DNA of 37,351 nt, taken from assembly GCA_036384915.1 (NCBI GenBank), contig DASVLJ010000058.1, positions 1 to 37,351 of the forward strand. The letters are read 5' to 3'. Positions 22,659 through 31,195 of the stretch are shown here, piece by piece. The notes beneath the pieces were generated by a model that ran no database searches, was not told the origin of the DNA, and saw only the letters and a list, made by a program, of their open reading frames with translations. How positions within the stretch are numbered: the stretch's first letter is position 1; the number at the start of each line of letters is the position of its first letter. The position numbers were made by a program, and so were the translations under genes. This DNA is from PKWO01 sp036384915. Its GTDB lineage: Bacteria > Pseudomonadota > Gammaproteobacteria > Burkholderiales > Burkholderiaceae_D.

Positions 22659-24887
22659 ATGCGCACTGAATGGATGAATAAGGGTGCAGGCGGCGAGTCT
22701 GCACATGCTGCCCAGGGCGGGATGTCGCGCCGGAGCTTTCTCAAGACAGCGGCAGTCGCGGGCGGGGGCTTGGTGCTCGGTTTTTACGTTTCGGGCGGCA
22801 ACCGCTTCGCCATGGCGCAGCAGGCCAAGGCCGTGTCGCAGCCCAACGCCTTCCTGCATATTGCGCCGGACGATAGTGTCACCATCATGGTGAACCGGCT
22901 TGAATTCGGCCAGGGCGTGCAAACGGCGCTGCCCATGCTGATTGCCGAAGAGCTCGATGCTGACTGGAGCAAGGTCAAGGGCGAGTTGGCACCGGCCGGC
23001 GATGCTTATAAGGACCCCTTGTTCGGCATCCAGATGACGGGCGGCTCCGGTTCGGTGGCGCACTCGTTCATGCAATACCGTGAGATTGGCGCCCGGGCGC
23101 GGGCCATGCTGGTGGCTGCCGCTGCCGCGCAATGGAAGGTGGTGCCGGACCAGATCAAGGTGAGCAAAGGCATGGTTTATGGCCCGGCCGGACAGCAGGC
23201 GAGTTTCGGCGCGCTGGCCGATGCCGCGATGGCGCAGCCTGTGCCGGAAAAAGTGACGCTGAAAGACCCCAAGAATTTCACCATCATCGGCAAGCCGACG
23301 CCGCGTTTGGATGCGCGCGCCAAGGTCAGCGGCCGCCAGCAATTCGGCATCGACAATCATTTCCCCGGCATGAAGGTGGCGGTGATTGCGCACCCGCCCG
23401 TGTTCGGCGCGAAGGTTGCGAAGTTCGACGCGGGCAAGGCCAAGGCGATCAAGGGCGTGCTCGATGCGTTCGAAGTGCCGACCGATCGCGGCGGCAGCGG
23501 TGTGGCCGTGGTGGCCGAGGGCTATTGGCCGGCCAAGCAGGGACGCGATGCGCTCGAGATCGAATGGAACACCGAGGGCAAGGAAAAGGTGAGCAGCGAG
23601 GCGCAGATCGCCGCATACAAGAAGCTTGCGACCCAGCCTGGCACGGTGGCCAAGGAGGCCGATGTCTCCAAGCTGGCCCACGCGGCGAAGAAAATCACGG
23701 CGGTCTATGAATTCCCGTATCTGGCCCACGCGCCGATGGAGCCGCTCAATTGCGTGGTCGATTTGAAGGCGGACTCCTGCACGGTCTGGGCCGGCACGCA
23801 GTTCCAGACCATCGACCAGGGCGCGATCGCGCGCACGGCGGGCATGAAGGTGGAGCAAGTCACGCTCAACACCATGATGGCCGGCGGCGGCTTCGGCCGG
23901 CGCGCCGTGCCGACTTCGGATTACCTTGTCGAAGCGGTCAACGTGGCCAAAATATGGAGCGCATCGGGGCATGCGGCGAGCAAGAGCGGTCCGCTCAAGG
24001 TGATGTGGAGCCGCGAAGACGACATCAAGGGCGGCTATTACCGGCCCTCGCACGTGCATCATGCCGAGATCGGGCTCGACGCCAAGGGTAAGATCGTGGC
24101 CTGGAACCATACGGTGGTCGGGCAATCGATCTTGTCCGGCACGCCGTTCGAATCGATGATGGTGAAGAACGGTGTCGATGCCACGATGATCGAAGGCCTG
24201 GGCGAGCCTTACGACATGCCGTTCCGCCTGTCGGTGCACAATGCGCAAGCCAATGTGCCGGTGCTGTGGTGGCGCTCGGTCGGTTCTACGCATACGGCCT
24301 TCGTGATGGAGACCTTGATCGATGAAGCGGCGCATGCCGCGGGCAAGGACCCCGTGGCCTACCGCAAGGAATTGATCGGCAATAATCATCCGCGCCACCT
24401 CGCGGCGCTCGAGCTCGCCGTGGAGAAGTCCGGCTACGGCAAGAAGACGCTGCCGCATGGCCATGCTTTCGGCGTGGCGGTGCATGAGTCGTTCAATACC
24501 GTGGCGGCTTACGTGGTGGAGGCGTCCGTGCAAAAGGGCAAGCCGGTGCTGCATCACGTCACCGGCGCGATCCATTGCAACCGCGCCGTCAATCCGATGA
24601 CGGTGGAAGCGCAGGCGCAGGGCGCCATCGTAATGGGGTTGGGCACCACGCTGCCCGGTGCGGCGATCACGCTCAAGGACGGCAAGGTGGAGCAGCAGAA
24701 CTTCCACCAATATACCGTGGCTCGCATGTCCGATGCGCCGACGATAGATATCCATATCGTGCCCTCGGAAGACCCGCCCACGGGCATGGGCGAGCCGGGC
24801 TTGCCGCCGCTGGCGCCGGCTTTTGCCAATGCGATTGCCAAGCTGACGGGCAAGCGCTTGCGCAAGCTGCCGTTCGACCTGGCTTGA
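22659..24887 (+). CDS. iorB: Molybdopterin subunit of a molybdenum hydroxylase (IorB-like), Tat-exported
   Basis: A 742-residue large subunit that binds the molybdenum cofactor and hydroxylates an aldehyde or N-heterocycle. A twin-arginine signal SRRSFLK (23-29) followed by a hydrophobic segment shows export of the folded complex to the periplasm, presumably carrying the small subunit along. Molybdenum-binding stretches include NRLEFGQGVQTALPMLIAEE, MTGGSGSVAHSF, AHAPMEPLNC, MAGGGFGRRA and the catalytic glutamate motif MGEPGLPPLAP (Glu712). An AAGGAGA ribosome site precedes the ATG. It is the central gene of the operon; a cytidylyltransferase gene follows 12 bp later. The natural substrate (isoquinoline-like or aldehyde) cannot be told from sequence. 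Confidence 0.92.
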   Translation: MRTEWMNKGAGGESAHAAQGGMSRRSFLKTAAVAGGGLVLGFYVSGGNRFAMAQQAKAVSQPNAFLHIAPDDSVTIMVNRLEFGQGVQTALPMLIAEELDADWSKVKGELAPAGDAYKDPLFGIQMTGGSGSVAHSFMQYREIGARARAMLVAAAAAQWKVVPDQIKVSKGMVYGPAGQQASFGALADAAMAQPVPEKVTLKDPKNFTIIGKPTPRLDARAKVSGRQQFGIDNHFPGMKVAVIAHPPVFGAKVAKFDAGKAKAIKGVLDAFEVPTDRGGSGVAVVAEGYWPAKQGRDALEIEWNTEGKEKVSSEAQIAAYKKLATQPGTVAKEADVSKLAHAAKKITAVYEFPYLAHAPMEPLNCVVDLKADSCTVWAGTQFQTIDQGAIARTAGMKVEQVTLNTMMAGGGFGRRAVPTSDYLVEAVNVAKIWSASGHAASKSGPLKVMWSREDDIKGGYYRPSHVHHAEIGLDAKGKIVAWNHTVVGQSILSGTPFESMMVKNGVDATMIEGLGEPYDMPFRLSVHNAQANVPVLWWRSVGSTHTAFVMETLIDEAAHAAGKDPVAYRKELIGNNHPRHLAALELAVEKSGYGKKTLPHGHAFGVAVHESFNTVAAYVVEASVQKGKPVLHHVTGAIHCNRAVNPMTVEAQAQGAIVMGLGTTLPGAAITLKDGKVEQQNFHQYTVARMSDAPTIDIHIVPSEDPPTGMGEPGLPPLAPAFANAIAKLTGKRLRKLPFDLA

Positions 24888-24899
24888 CGGCTTTTCGTC

Positions 24900-25472
24900 A
24901 TGCACGTCGTCGGCATTCTGCTCGCCGCCGGACGGGGCAAGCGCTTCGATCCCACGGGCGGGCAGGATAAGCTGATGCAAACGCTGCCTGGCGGCGAGCA
25001 TATCGCCGCCGCCTCGGCGCGGCATATGTTGCAAGTGTTGCCCACGGTGCACGCCGTGGTGCGGCCCGGTGCCGGCCCTTTGCGCGAAATTCTAGGCGGC
25101 CTAGGTTGCCGCGTCGGGATATGCGAACACGCCGATAGCGGCATGGCGGCTTCGCTGGTTGCGGGGTTGAGGCAGGCAAGCGGGGCCGATGCCTGGCTCA
25201 TTGCCCTGGCCGACATGCCCTATGTCAGGCAAGACACGCTCGATGCGCTGGTGCGTGCTTTGCGCGCCGGCGCCGACATCGTGCAACCCTGGTGCCGGGG
25301 GCATGGCGGGAATCCGGTCGGCTTTGCGCGGCGCCACCTGGCGCAATTGCTCGAACTGGAGGGGGATCAGGGGGCGCGCGCTTTGCTGCGTGAACATCCG
25401 GTGACCAAGGTCGAGGTGGACGACGCCGGCATTTTCCGCGATGTCGATACCGTGGAAGACTTGCATAAATAA
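24900..25472 (+). CDS. mocA: MocA-like molybdenum cofactor cytidylyltransferase
   Basis: A 190-residue MobA-like nucleotidyltransferase. The N-terminal GILLAAGRGKRF (5-16), the following GGQDKLM and the LIALADMPYV metal-binding segment define the family. In xanthine-oxidase-type systems MocA attaches CMP to molybdopterin to make the MCD form used by those enzymes. Its position 12 bp after iorB supports MocA rather than MobA. It differs from the consensus KxxG lysine context (GGQDK in place of G-x-x-K-L), so the call is by family and context. No XdhC-like insertase gene is present in the operon. Confidence 0.82.
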   Translation: MHVVGILLAAGRGKRFDPTGGQDKLMQTLPGGEHIAAASARHMLQVLPTVHAVVRPGAGPLREILGGLGCRVGICEHADSGMAASLVAGLRQASGADAWLIALADMPYVRQDTLDALVRALRAGADIVQPWCRGHGGNPVGFARRHLAQLLELEGDQGARALLREHPVTKVEVDDAGIFRDVDTVEDLHK

Positions 25473-25587
25473 TCATGCAGTTGTCGCATCCGTGCATCGA
25501 AACCGGGGCGGGCGCACGTCTTTGCTGCGATTTGCCGCTGCAATCCCGGTAAACTAGGCGCTTTCGCCCATCCCCTCAACACCTTAC

Positions 25588-26052
25588 ATGAACAAGCATT
25601 TCCTGAACAAGCGCCTGGCACACCAGATCGGTATCGCAGGGCTGGTTCCCTTTTGTCTGCTCGCCATTGCGTGCTGGCTGGTCAATGTCGAATGGATCGA
25701 CGCTTTCCTGACGGGCCAGATGGTGTATTCGGTCATTACGCTGTCTTTTTTGGGCGGCATACATTGGGGCGCGACCATGGTCTCGGCCGACTTATCGGCA
25801 CGCCAGACCAAGCGGGCCTTGCTGTGGAGCGTGACGCCGACGCTGATCGCCTTCTTTTCGACCATGGTGCACAATTACCACCTGGCTTTGATCGCTGCCG
25901 GCTTCATCATCACCTACCACGTCGACAAGCATGTGTACCAGTGGTACAAGCTGCCTGACTGGTTCATTCGCCTGCGCCTGGTGCTGACCTGCGTGGTCGT
26001 GGCCGCGCTCGTATTGACCTTGTTCGGCGCAAACCTGAGGGCTCCCAATTGA
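25588..26052 (+). CDS. DUF3429-family small membrane protein
   Basis: A 154-residue inner-membrane protein with about four to five transmembrane segments (GIAGLVPFCLLAIACWLV, MVYSVITLSFLGGIHWG, LIAFFSTMVHNYHLALIAAGFIIT, LRLVLTCVVVAALVLTLFG). The FLGGIHWG motif in the second segment is typical of DUF3429 proteins, whose function is unknown. It overlaps the downstream M61 peptidase gene by four bases, which shares its stop codon region as a TTG start, so the two are translationally coupled. Confidence 0.85.
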   Translation: MNKHFLNKRLAHQIGIAGLVPFCLLAIACWLVNVEWIDAFLTGQMVYSVITLSFLGGIHWGATMVSADLSARQTKRALLWSVTPTLIAFFSTMVHNYHLALIAAGFIITYHVDKHVYQWYKLPDWFIRLRLVLTCVVVAALVLTLFGANLRAPN

Positions 26053-27827
26053 AGCATTCCATTTCCTATGCCATCGCACCGAAAGACCTTGCCGGACATC
26101 TGTTCGAAGTCAGCCTGACCGTCGCTGCGCCTGCGGCGGAAGGGCAAGTGTTTTCGCTGCCGGCCTGGATTCCGGGCAGCTACATGATCCGCGAATTCTC
26201 GCGCAATATCGTGCAGATTCGCGCAAGTAGCAACGGTAAGAAGGTAGCCCTGAAAAAGCTCGACAAGCACACCTGGCAAGCCGCGCCATGCCACGGCGCC
26301 TTGACGCTGCAATACGAAGTCTATGCTTGGGACTTGTCGGTGCGTGCCGCCCACCTCGACCAGACGCATGGCTTTTTCAACGGGACCAGCATGTTCCTGC
26401 AGGCGCATGGGCACGAGCATGTGCCGCACGTGGTCGATATCCAGCCGCCCTCCGGCTTGAAGTGGCGCGTGGCGACCACCTTGCCCGAGTTGAAAGCGAA
26501 GCGCTACGGCTTCGGCACCTACATCGCGGCCGATTACGACGAGCTGATTGATCACCCGGTCGAAATGGGCACCTTCGAACTCGGCAGCTTCAAGGCGCAT
26601 GGCGTGCAGCATGACGTGGTATTCACCGGGCGCGTGCCCAACCTCGATATGGCGCGCGTGACGGCCGACCTGCAAAAGATATGCGAGGCGCAGATCGCGC
26701 TGTTCGAGCCTCGGGCCAAGCGCGCGCCGATGGGCCGCTACGTGTTCATGACCATGGTGACGGCCGACGGCTACGGCGGCCTGGAGCATCGTGCCTCTAC
26801 CGCGCTGATGTGCGCGCGCGAAGACTTGCCGGTCAAGGGCAAGCCGGCCGATAGCGACGGCTACCGCAACTTTCTCGGCCTGTGCAGCCATGAATACTTC
26901 CACACCTGGAACGTCAAGCGCATCAAGCCGGCCGTGTTCGCGCCTTACGACCTGCGCCAAGAAACGCATACGCCGCTGTTGTGGGTGTTCGAGGGCTTCA
27001 CCAGTTATTACGACGATTTGATGCTGGTGCGTTCCGGTGTGATCGATGAGGCGGCATACCTGAAGGCCGTGGCCAAGACCGTCAACATGGTGTGGCGCGG
27101 CGCCGGGCGGCACAAGCAAAGCATTGCCGATTCGAGCTTCGACGCCTGGACCAAGTATTACCGCCAGGACGAGAATTCGCCCAATGCCATCGTCAGCTAT
27201 TACACCAAGGGCTCGCTGGTGGCGCTGGCGCTGGACTTGACTATCCGTAGCGAGACCAAGGGCAGGAAGTCGCTCGACGACGTGATGCGCACCTTGTGGC
27301 AGCGTTATGGCCGCGACTTTTATTCTCCGAGGGGCGGGCGCGGCGTGAGTGAGGCCGAGCTGGAAGCACTGATCGAGGAAGTCAGCGGCTTGAAATTGAA
27401 GAGCCGGCTCGATCGCTGGGTGCGCGGTACGGCGGACCTGCCGCTGGCTGAGCTGCTTGCGCCTTTTGGGATCGACCTCGTTGTGCCGGGCAAGGAAGCC
27501 AAGCCCGGCCTTGGCGTGCGCACGGCGCGCGAAGGCAACGATTGCAAGCTGGCCACCGTTTATGAAGGCCAGGCGGCGCACAAGGCCGGCCTGTCCGGCG
27601 GCGATTTGCTCGTGGCGCTCGATGGTTTGCGTGTGACCGCTGCCAACCTCGACAAGCTGCTCGAGCGGTATCGCATCGGCGATACGGTGACCTTGCATGC
27701 ATTCCGGCGCGACGAGTTGATGAGCTTTAGTGTCAAGCTGATGGCGGACGACGTGCCGAAACGGGAAATGAAAGTGGCCGGTAAGCAGGCGCCGACGGTG
27801 CGGGCGCGCAAGGCCTGGCTGGGCTGA
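26049..27827 (+). CDS. M61-family metallopeptidase with PDZ domain
   Basis: A 592-residue peptidase of family M61 (glycyl aminopeptidase type). An N-terminal beta-sandwich domain is followed by the thermolysin-like catalytic domain with HEYFH (281-285, zinc ligands His281 and His285, catalytic Glu282) and the third ligand in VFEGFTSYYDD (Glu315), then a C-terminal PDZ domain (about 500-580, containing AAHKAGLSGGDLLVALDG). No signal peptide is visible, so it is predicted to be cytoplasmic. The TTG start at 26049 overlaps the TGA of the DUF3429 gene. All active-site residues are intact. Confidence 0.92.
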   Translation: MKHSISYAIAPKDLAGHLFEVSLTVAAPAAEGQVFSLPAWIPGSYMIREFSRNIVQIRASSNGKKVALKKLDKHTWQAAPCHGALTLQYEVYAWDLSVRAAHLDQTHGFFNGTSMFLQAHGHEHVPHVVDIQPPSGLKWRVATTLPELKAKRYGFGTYIAADYDELIDHPVEMGTFELGSFKAHGVQHDVVFTGRVPNLDMARVTADLQKICEAQIALFEPRAKRAPMGRYVFMTMVTADGYGGLEHRASTALMCAREDLPVKGKPADSDGYRNFLGLCSHEYFHTWNVKRIKPAVFAPYDLRQETHTPLLWVFEGFTSYYDDLMLVRSGVIDEAAYLKAVAKTVNMVWRGAGRHKQSIADSSFDAWTKYYRQDENSPNAIVSYYTKGSLVALALDLTIRSETKGRKSLDDVMRTLWQRYGRDFYSPRGGRGVSEAELEALIEEVSGLKLKSRLDRWVRGTADLPLAELLAPFGIDLVVPGKEAKPGLGVRTAREGNDCKLATVYEGQAAHKAGLSGGDLLVALDGLRVTAANLDKLLERYRIGDTVTLHAFRRDELMSFSVKLMADDVPKREMKVAGKQAPTVRARKAWLG

Positions 27828-27862
27828 TCAGCAGGCTGCCTGCGCCGGACTTGTACTCGCTG

Positions 27863-28684
27863 ATGATCGCTGCATGCAGGCGGATTGCCAGGCATAGGTA
27901 CCCAGCCTTTCGACTCGCGCTGGCGTGCCTGTGTTTGCTGGCAACGGCGGCGCATGCCGCCTGCTCGCGCACGATGCGTGTCGGCTGGAACGAATTCCCA
28001 CCCTTCATGCAGGCAGGCCCAGGTGCCGAACCCGCCGGGCTTGACGCCGATATGATGCGTGCCATCTTCGCTCGGGCCGGATGCACGCTCGAATTTATCC
28101 CCGACATGCCGAACAAGCGTCAAACTTTCTACGTGCAGTCGGGCGCGATCGACATGCAGTTTAATGCCTCTGAAGTCAAGGAAAGGCATGCCTATGCCTG
28201 GTATAGCCTGCCTTATCGTCGCGAAATCATCTCGCTGTTTGCGCGTAAGGGGGAGGCGCAACGTTTTCCCGTCAAACGCTTAAGCGATCTGGCCGGGCAT
28301 GGCTGGCCGGTGCTTGTGCCCTACCATGGTTTCTACGGCCAAGCCTTGGAAGATGCCTTGCCGCAGATGCGTCAGCATAAACTGGCTTATCCCTATGTCG
28401 GCATCAACCAGGGTGTGGAAATGCTGTACCACAAGCGCGCCGATCTTTTGCTGGGTGATTATTATTCATTGCGCTACGCGGCGAAGCAGGCGGGCTTGCC
28501 GGAACCCGATATCCTACCGGTGCCGGTCAACGACAATGCCGTGCACCTGATTTTCAGCAAACGCACGGTGACGCAGGCCGACGTGGCAACCATCAATGCG
28601 GCGATCCGGAAGGTGGAGGCGGAAGGGGTATTGCGACGGATTGTGGAACGCTATGCGCTCAAGGGCGAAGCGGTGGGGAGATAA
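27863..28684 (+). CDS. Periplasmic solute-binding protein, family 3
   Basis: A 273-residue SBP_bac_3-type protein with a signal peptide (LALACLCLLATAAHAA) followed by CSRTMRVGWNEFPPFMQ and GLDADMMRAIFARAG, the usual first lobe of amino-acid-binding proteins, and the hinge LGDYYSLRYAAKQ. Ligand residues are not diagnostic. No ABC permease or ATPase gene accompanies it, so it may be an orphan binder or sensor-type protein. ATG at 27863 was preferred to the TTG 12 bases upstream. The gene faces the convergent trpC. Confidence 0.8.
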   Translation: MIAACRRIARHRYPAFRLALACLCLLATAAHAACSRTMRVGWNEFPPFMQAGPGAEPAGLDADMMRAIFARAGCTLEFIPDMPNKRQTFYVQSGAIDMQFNASEVKERHAYAWYSLPYRREIISLFARKGEAQRFPVKRLSDLAGHGWPVLVPYHGFYGQALEDALPQMRQHKLAYPYVGINQGVEMLYHKRADLLLGDYYSLRYAAKQAGLPEPDILPVPVNDNAVHLIFSKRTVTQADVATINAAIRKVEAEGVLRRIVERYALKGEAVGR

Positions 28685-28687
28685 GGT

Positions 28688-28736
28688 GGGTTGTATCGGG
28701 CGTCGCACGCTCAGCGCATGACGCCCGGCACAACCC
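28688..28736. repeat. Large imperfect inverted repeat between convergent genes
   Basis: Arms GGGTTGTATCGGGCGTC (28688-28704) and GACGCCCGGCACAACCC (28720-28736) pair over 17 bp with one A-C mismatch and one G-U, with a 15-bp loop. No T-run follows on either strand, so it may be a factor-assisted transcription boundary or a dispersed palindromic element. Confidence 0.6.
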
Positions 28737-28747
28737 GCAATTCCTGA

Positions 28748-29548
28748 TTAGTCGAACAATCGCTTCAGCTCTACGCCCGGCTCAGGCGCGCGCATAAATG
28801 CCTCGCCAACCAGGAAAGCGTGTACGTCGGCATCGCGCATGCGCTTCACGTCGTCCGGCGCCAGGATGCCCGACTCGGTCACCACCAGCTTGTCCGGGGT
28901 GATGCGCGGCAGGAGATTCAGCGTCGTTTGCAGTGAGGTTTCGAAGGTGCGCAGGTTGCGGTTGTTGATGCCCAGCAGCGCCGTGTTGAGCTTCATCGCT
29001 GCCGTCAATTCTTCGCCGTCGTGCACTTCGACCAGCACGCTCATGCCCAGCTCATGGGCGCAGGCTTCAAGGTCGCGCATCAAACCGTGGTCCAAGGCGG
29101 CCACGATCAGGAGGATACAATCGGCGCCCCAGGCGCGGGCCTGGTAGACTTGGTACAGGTCGATCATGAAGTCCTTGCGCAGGACCGGCAAGGCACAGGC
29201 ATTGCGCGCCTGTTGCAGATATTCCGGCGCGCCCTGGAAGAAATTCACGTCGGTCAGCACCGAGAGGCAGGCCGCGCCATGCGCGGCATAGCTGGCGGCG
29301 ATCTCGGCGGGGCGGAAGTCGGGACGCAGCACGCCTTTGGACGGCGAGGCTTTTTTCACTTCCGCGATCACGCCGGCTTGGCCCGCGGCGATCTTGGCGC
29401 GCAGGCCGGACTCGAAATTGCGAATGGCGCGTCTGGCTTCCGTGTCGCTTTCGACTTCGCGGCGCAGGCTGGCCAGATCGCGGTATTTCTTCGCCGCGGC
29501 GATTTCGTCCGCCTTGACGCCGAGAATCTTGTTGAGGATGTCGCTCAT
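28748..29548 (-). CDS. trpC: Indole-3-glycerol phosphate synthase
   Basis: A 266-residue TIM-barrel enzyme that decarboxylates and cyclises carboxyphenylamino-deoxyribulose phosphate to indole-3-glycerol phosphate. Family motifs are VIAEVKKASPSKGVLR, LSVLTDVNFFQGAPEYL, LPVLRKDFMIDLYQVY, ADCILLIVAAL, LGINNRNLRTFE and VTESGI. It is monofunctional, without a fused TrpF. It begins one base after the trpD stop and ends the operon rpe-gph-trpEGDC. Confidence 0.97.
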   Translation of the reverse strand: MSDILNKILGVKADEIAAAKKYRDLASLRREVESDTEARRAIRNFESGLRAKIAAGQAGVIAEVKKASPSKGVLRPDFRPAEIAASYAAHGAACLSVLTDVNFFQGAPEYLQQARNACALPVLRKDFMIDLYQVYQARAWGADCILLIVAALDHGLMRDLEACAHELGMSVLVEVHDGEELTAAMKLNTALLGINNRNLRTFETSLQTTLNLLPRITPDKLVVTESGILAPDDVKRMRDADVHAFLVGEAFMRAPEPGVELKRLFD

Positions 29549-29549
29549 A

Positions 29550-30584
29550 TTAGTGCTTGCCCAGTTGCTGTGTCACGTCGACGAATTGCTGCAGCTTGCG
29601 CAGCGCGGCGCCCGAGGCGATGGTTTCGCGCGCTTTTTGCAAGCCTTCCTGGATCGAGCCCGCTACACCGGCCGCATAGAGCGCGGTACCGGCGTTCAAG
29701 GCCACGATTTCGCAAGCCGGGCCGGGGGCGTTGTTCAAGGCTTCAAGCAGCTTGTCTTTCGATTCGGCGGCGCCGCTCACCTTGAGGTTGCGGCTCGCGA
29801 TCATTTGCAGGCCGAAATCTTCGGGGTGGATTTCGTATTCGCGAATCTCACCGTTGACCAGCTCGCCCACCATGGTGGCGGCGCCGAGCGAAACCTCATC
29901 CATGTTGTCGCGGCCCCAGACCACGAGGGCGTGCTGTGCCCCCAGGCGTTGCAGTACGCGCACCTGGATGCCCACGAGGTCGGGGTGGAATACGCCCATC
30001 AGGATATTCGGCGCGCCGGCGGGGTTGGTCAAGGGGCCAAGGATGTTGAAGATGGTCTTGACGCCGAGTTCCTTGCGCACCGGCGCGGCATGTTTCATCG
30101 CCGCGTGGTGGTTCGGGGCGAACATGAAGCCGATGCCGGTTTGCGCGATCGATTGCGCAACCTGCTCAGGCTTCAAATTGATGTTGGCGCCCAGCGATTC
30201 GAGCACATCGGCGCTGCCCGAGGAAGACGACACGCCGCGCCCGCCGTGTTTGGCTACGCGAGCGCCGGCGGCGGCCGCGACGAACATCGAAGCGGTCGAG
30301 ATATTGAAGGTGTTGGCGCCGTCGCCGCCCGTGCCGACGATGTCGAGCAGGTTGGTGGTGTCGGCCATCGGCACCTTGGTGGAAAACTCGCGCATCACTT
30401 GCGCGGCGGCGGTGATTTCGCCTATGGTTTCCTTCTTTACGCGCAAGCCCATGGTCAGGGCGGCGATCATGACGGGCGACATTTCGCCGCTCATGATCTT
30501 GCGGAACAGCGACAGCATTTCGTCGTGGAAGATTTCGCGGTGCTCGATGCAGCGCATCAGCGCTTCTTGGTTCGTGATAGTCAT
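29550..30584 (-). CDS. trpD: Anthranilate phosphoribosyltransferase
   Basis: A 344-residue enzyme that transfers the phosphoribosyl group of PRPP to anthranilate. The PRPP-binding GTGGDGANTFNIST and the following FVAAAAGARVAKHGGRGVSS, NHHAAMKHAAPVR and FNILGPLTNPA motifs are complete. It is monofunctional, not fused to TrpG. It lies 46 bp after trpG and its TAA is one base before the trpC ATG. Confidence 0.97.
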   Translation of the reverse strand: MTITNQEALMRCIEHREIFHDEMLSLFRKIMSGEMSPVMIAALTMGLRVKKETIGEITAAAQVMREFSTKVPMADTTNLLDIVGTGGDGANTFNISTASMFVAAAAGARVAKHGGRGVSSSSGSADVLESLGANINLKPEQVAQSIAQTGIGFMFAPNHHAAMKHAAPVRKELGVKTIFNILGPLTNPAGAPNILMGVFHPDLVGIQVRVLQRLGAQHALVVWGRDNMDEVSLGAATMVGELVNGEIREYEIHPEDFGLQMIASRNLKVSGAAESKDKLLEALNNAPGPACEIVALNAGTALYAAGVAGSIQEGLQKARETIASGAALRKLQQFVDVTQQLGKH

Positions 30585-30630
30585 GGTTACCTCGTATCTG
30601 GAATGGAGTGGTCGACTGAATTTCCGGGAC

Positions 30631-31194
30631 TCAGGTCTCGAGGAAATTCTTCAGCAAGGCATGGCCGTGTTCGGACAGGATGGACTCGGGGTGGAATTGC
30701 ACTCCCTCGAGCTTGAATTCCTTGTGCCGTACCGCCATGATTTCGCCGTCGTCCGTCCATGCCGTCACGTCGAGGCAATCGGGTAGCGAGGCGCGCTCTA
30801 TCGCCAGCGAGTGGTAGCGCGTGACTGTGTAGGGGCTCGGTAAGCCTTTGAATACGCCGACGCCGGTGTGGGCGATCAGCGAGGTTTTTCCGTGCATGAC
30901 TTCTTTAGCGCGCACCACCTTGCCGCCGAAGGCCGCGCCGATGGCCTGGTGGCCGAGGCAGACGCCGAGGATGGGCAGCTTGCCGGCAAATTGCTGCAGC
31001 AAGGGGATGCAGATGCCCGCTTCGGCCGGCGTGCAAGGGCCGGGCGAAAGGCAGATGCGTTCGGGCTTCAGCGCCGCGACCTGCTCGAGCGTGATTTCGT
31101 CGTTGCGGAAGGTCTTGACTTCGACACCGAGTTCGCCGAAATACTGGACGATGTTGTAGGTGAAGGAGTCGTAGTTATCAATCATCAGCAACAT
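30631..31194 (-). CDS. trpG: Anthranilate synthase component II (glutamine amidotransferase)
   Basis: A 187-residue class I glutamine amidotransferase supplying ammonia to TrpE; in many proteobacteria the same protein also serves PabB in folate synthesis. The catalytic triad is Cys79 in LGVCLGHQ and His168/Glu170 in QFHPESI; oxyanion region LSPGPCTP. The ATG at 31194 starts one base after the TGA of trpE, and GGGAGA within the trpE end provides the ribosome site, so TrpE and TrpG are made in step. Confidence 0.97.
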   Translation of the reverse strand: MLLMIDNYDSFTYNIVQYFGELGVEVKTFRNDEITLEQVAALKPERICLSPGPCTPAEAGICIPLLQQFAGKLPILGVCLGHQAIGAAFGGKVVRAKEVMHGKTSLIAHTGVGVFKGLPSPYTVTRYHSLAIERASLPDCLDVTAWTDDGEIMAVRHKEFKLEGVQFHPESILSEHGHALLKNFLET

Positions 31195-31195
31195 G

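Noticed and set aside
22599..25052. 817-residue open frame antisense to the molybdenum hydroxylase genes
   Set aside because: His/Arg-rich shadow frame covering three well-supported plus-strand genes.
25914..27698. 594-residue open frame antisense to the M61 peptidase
   Set aside because: The plus-strand frame has the complete HEYFH active site and PDZ domain; the antisense frame has no recognisable domain.
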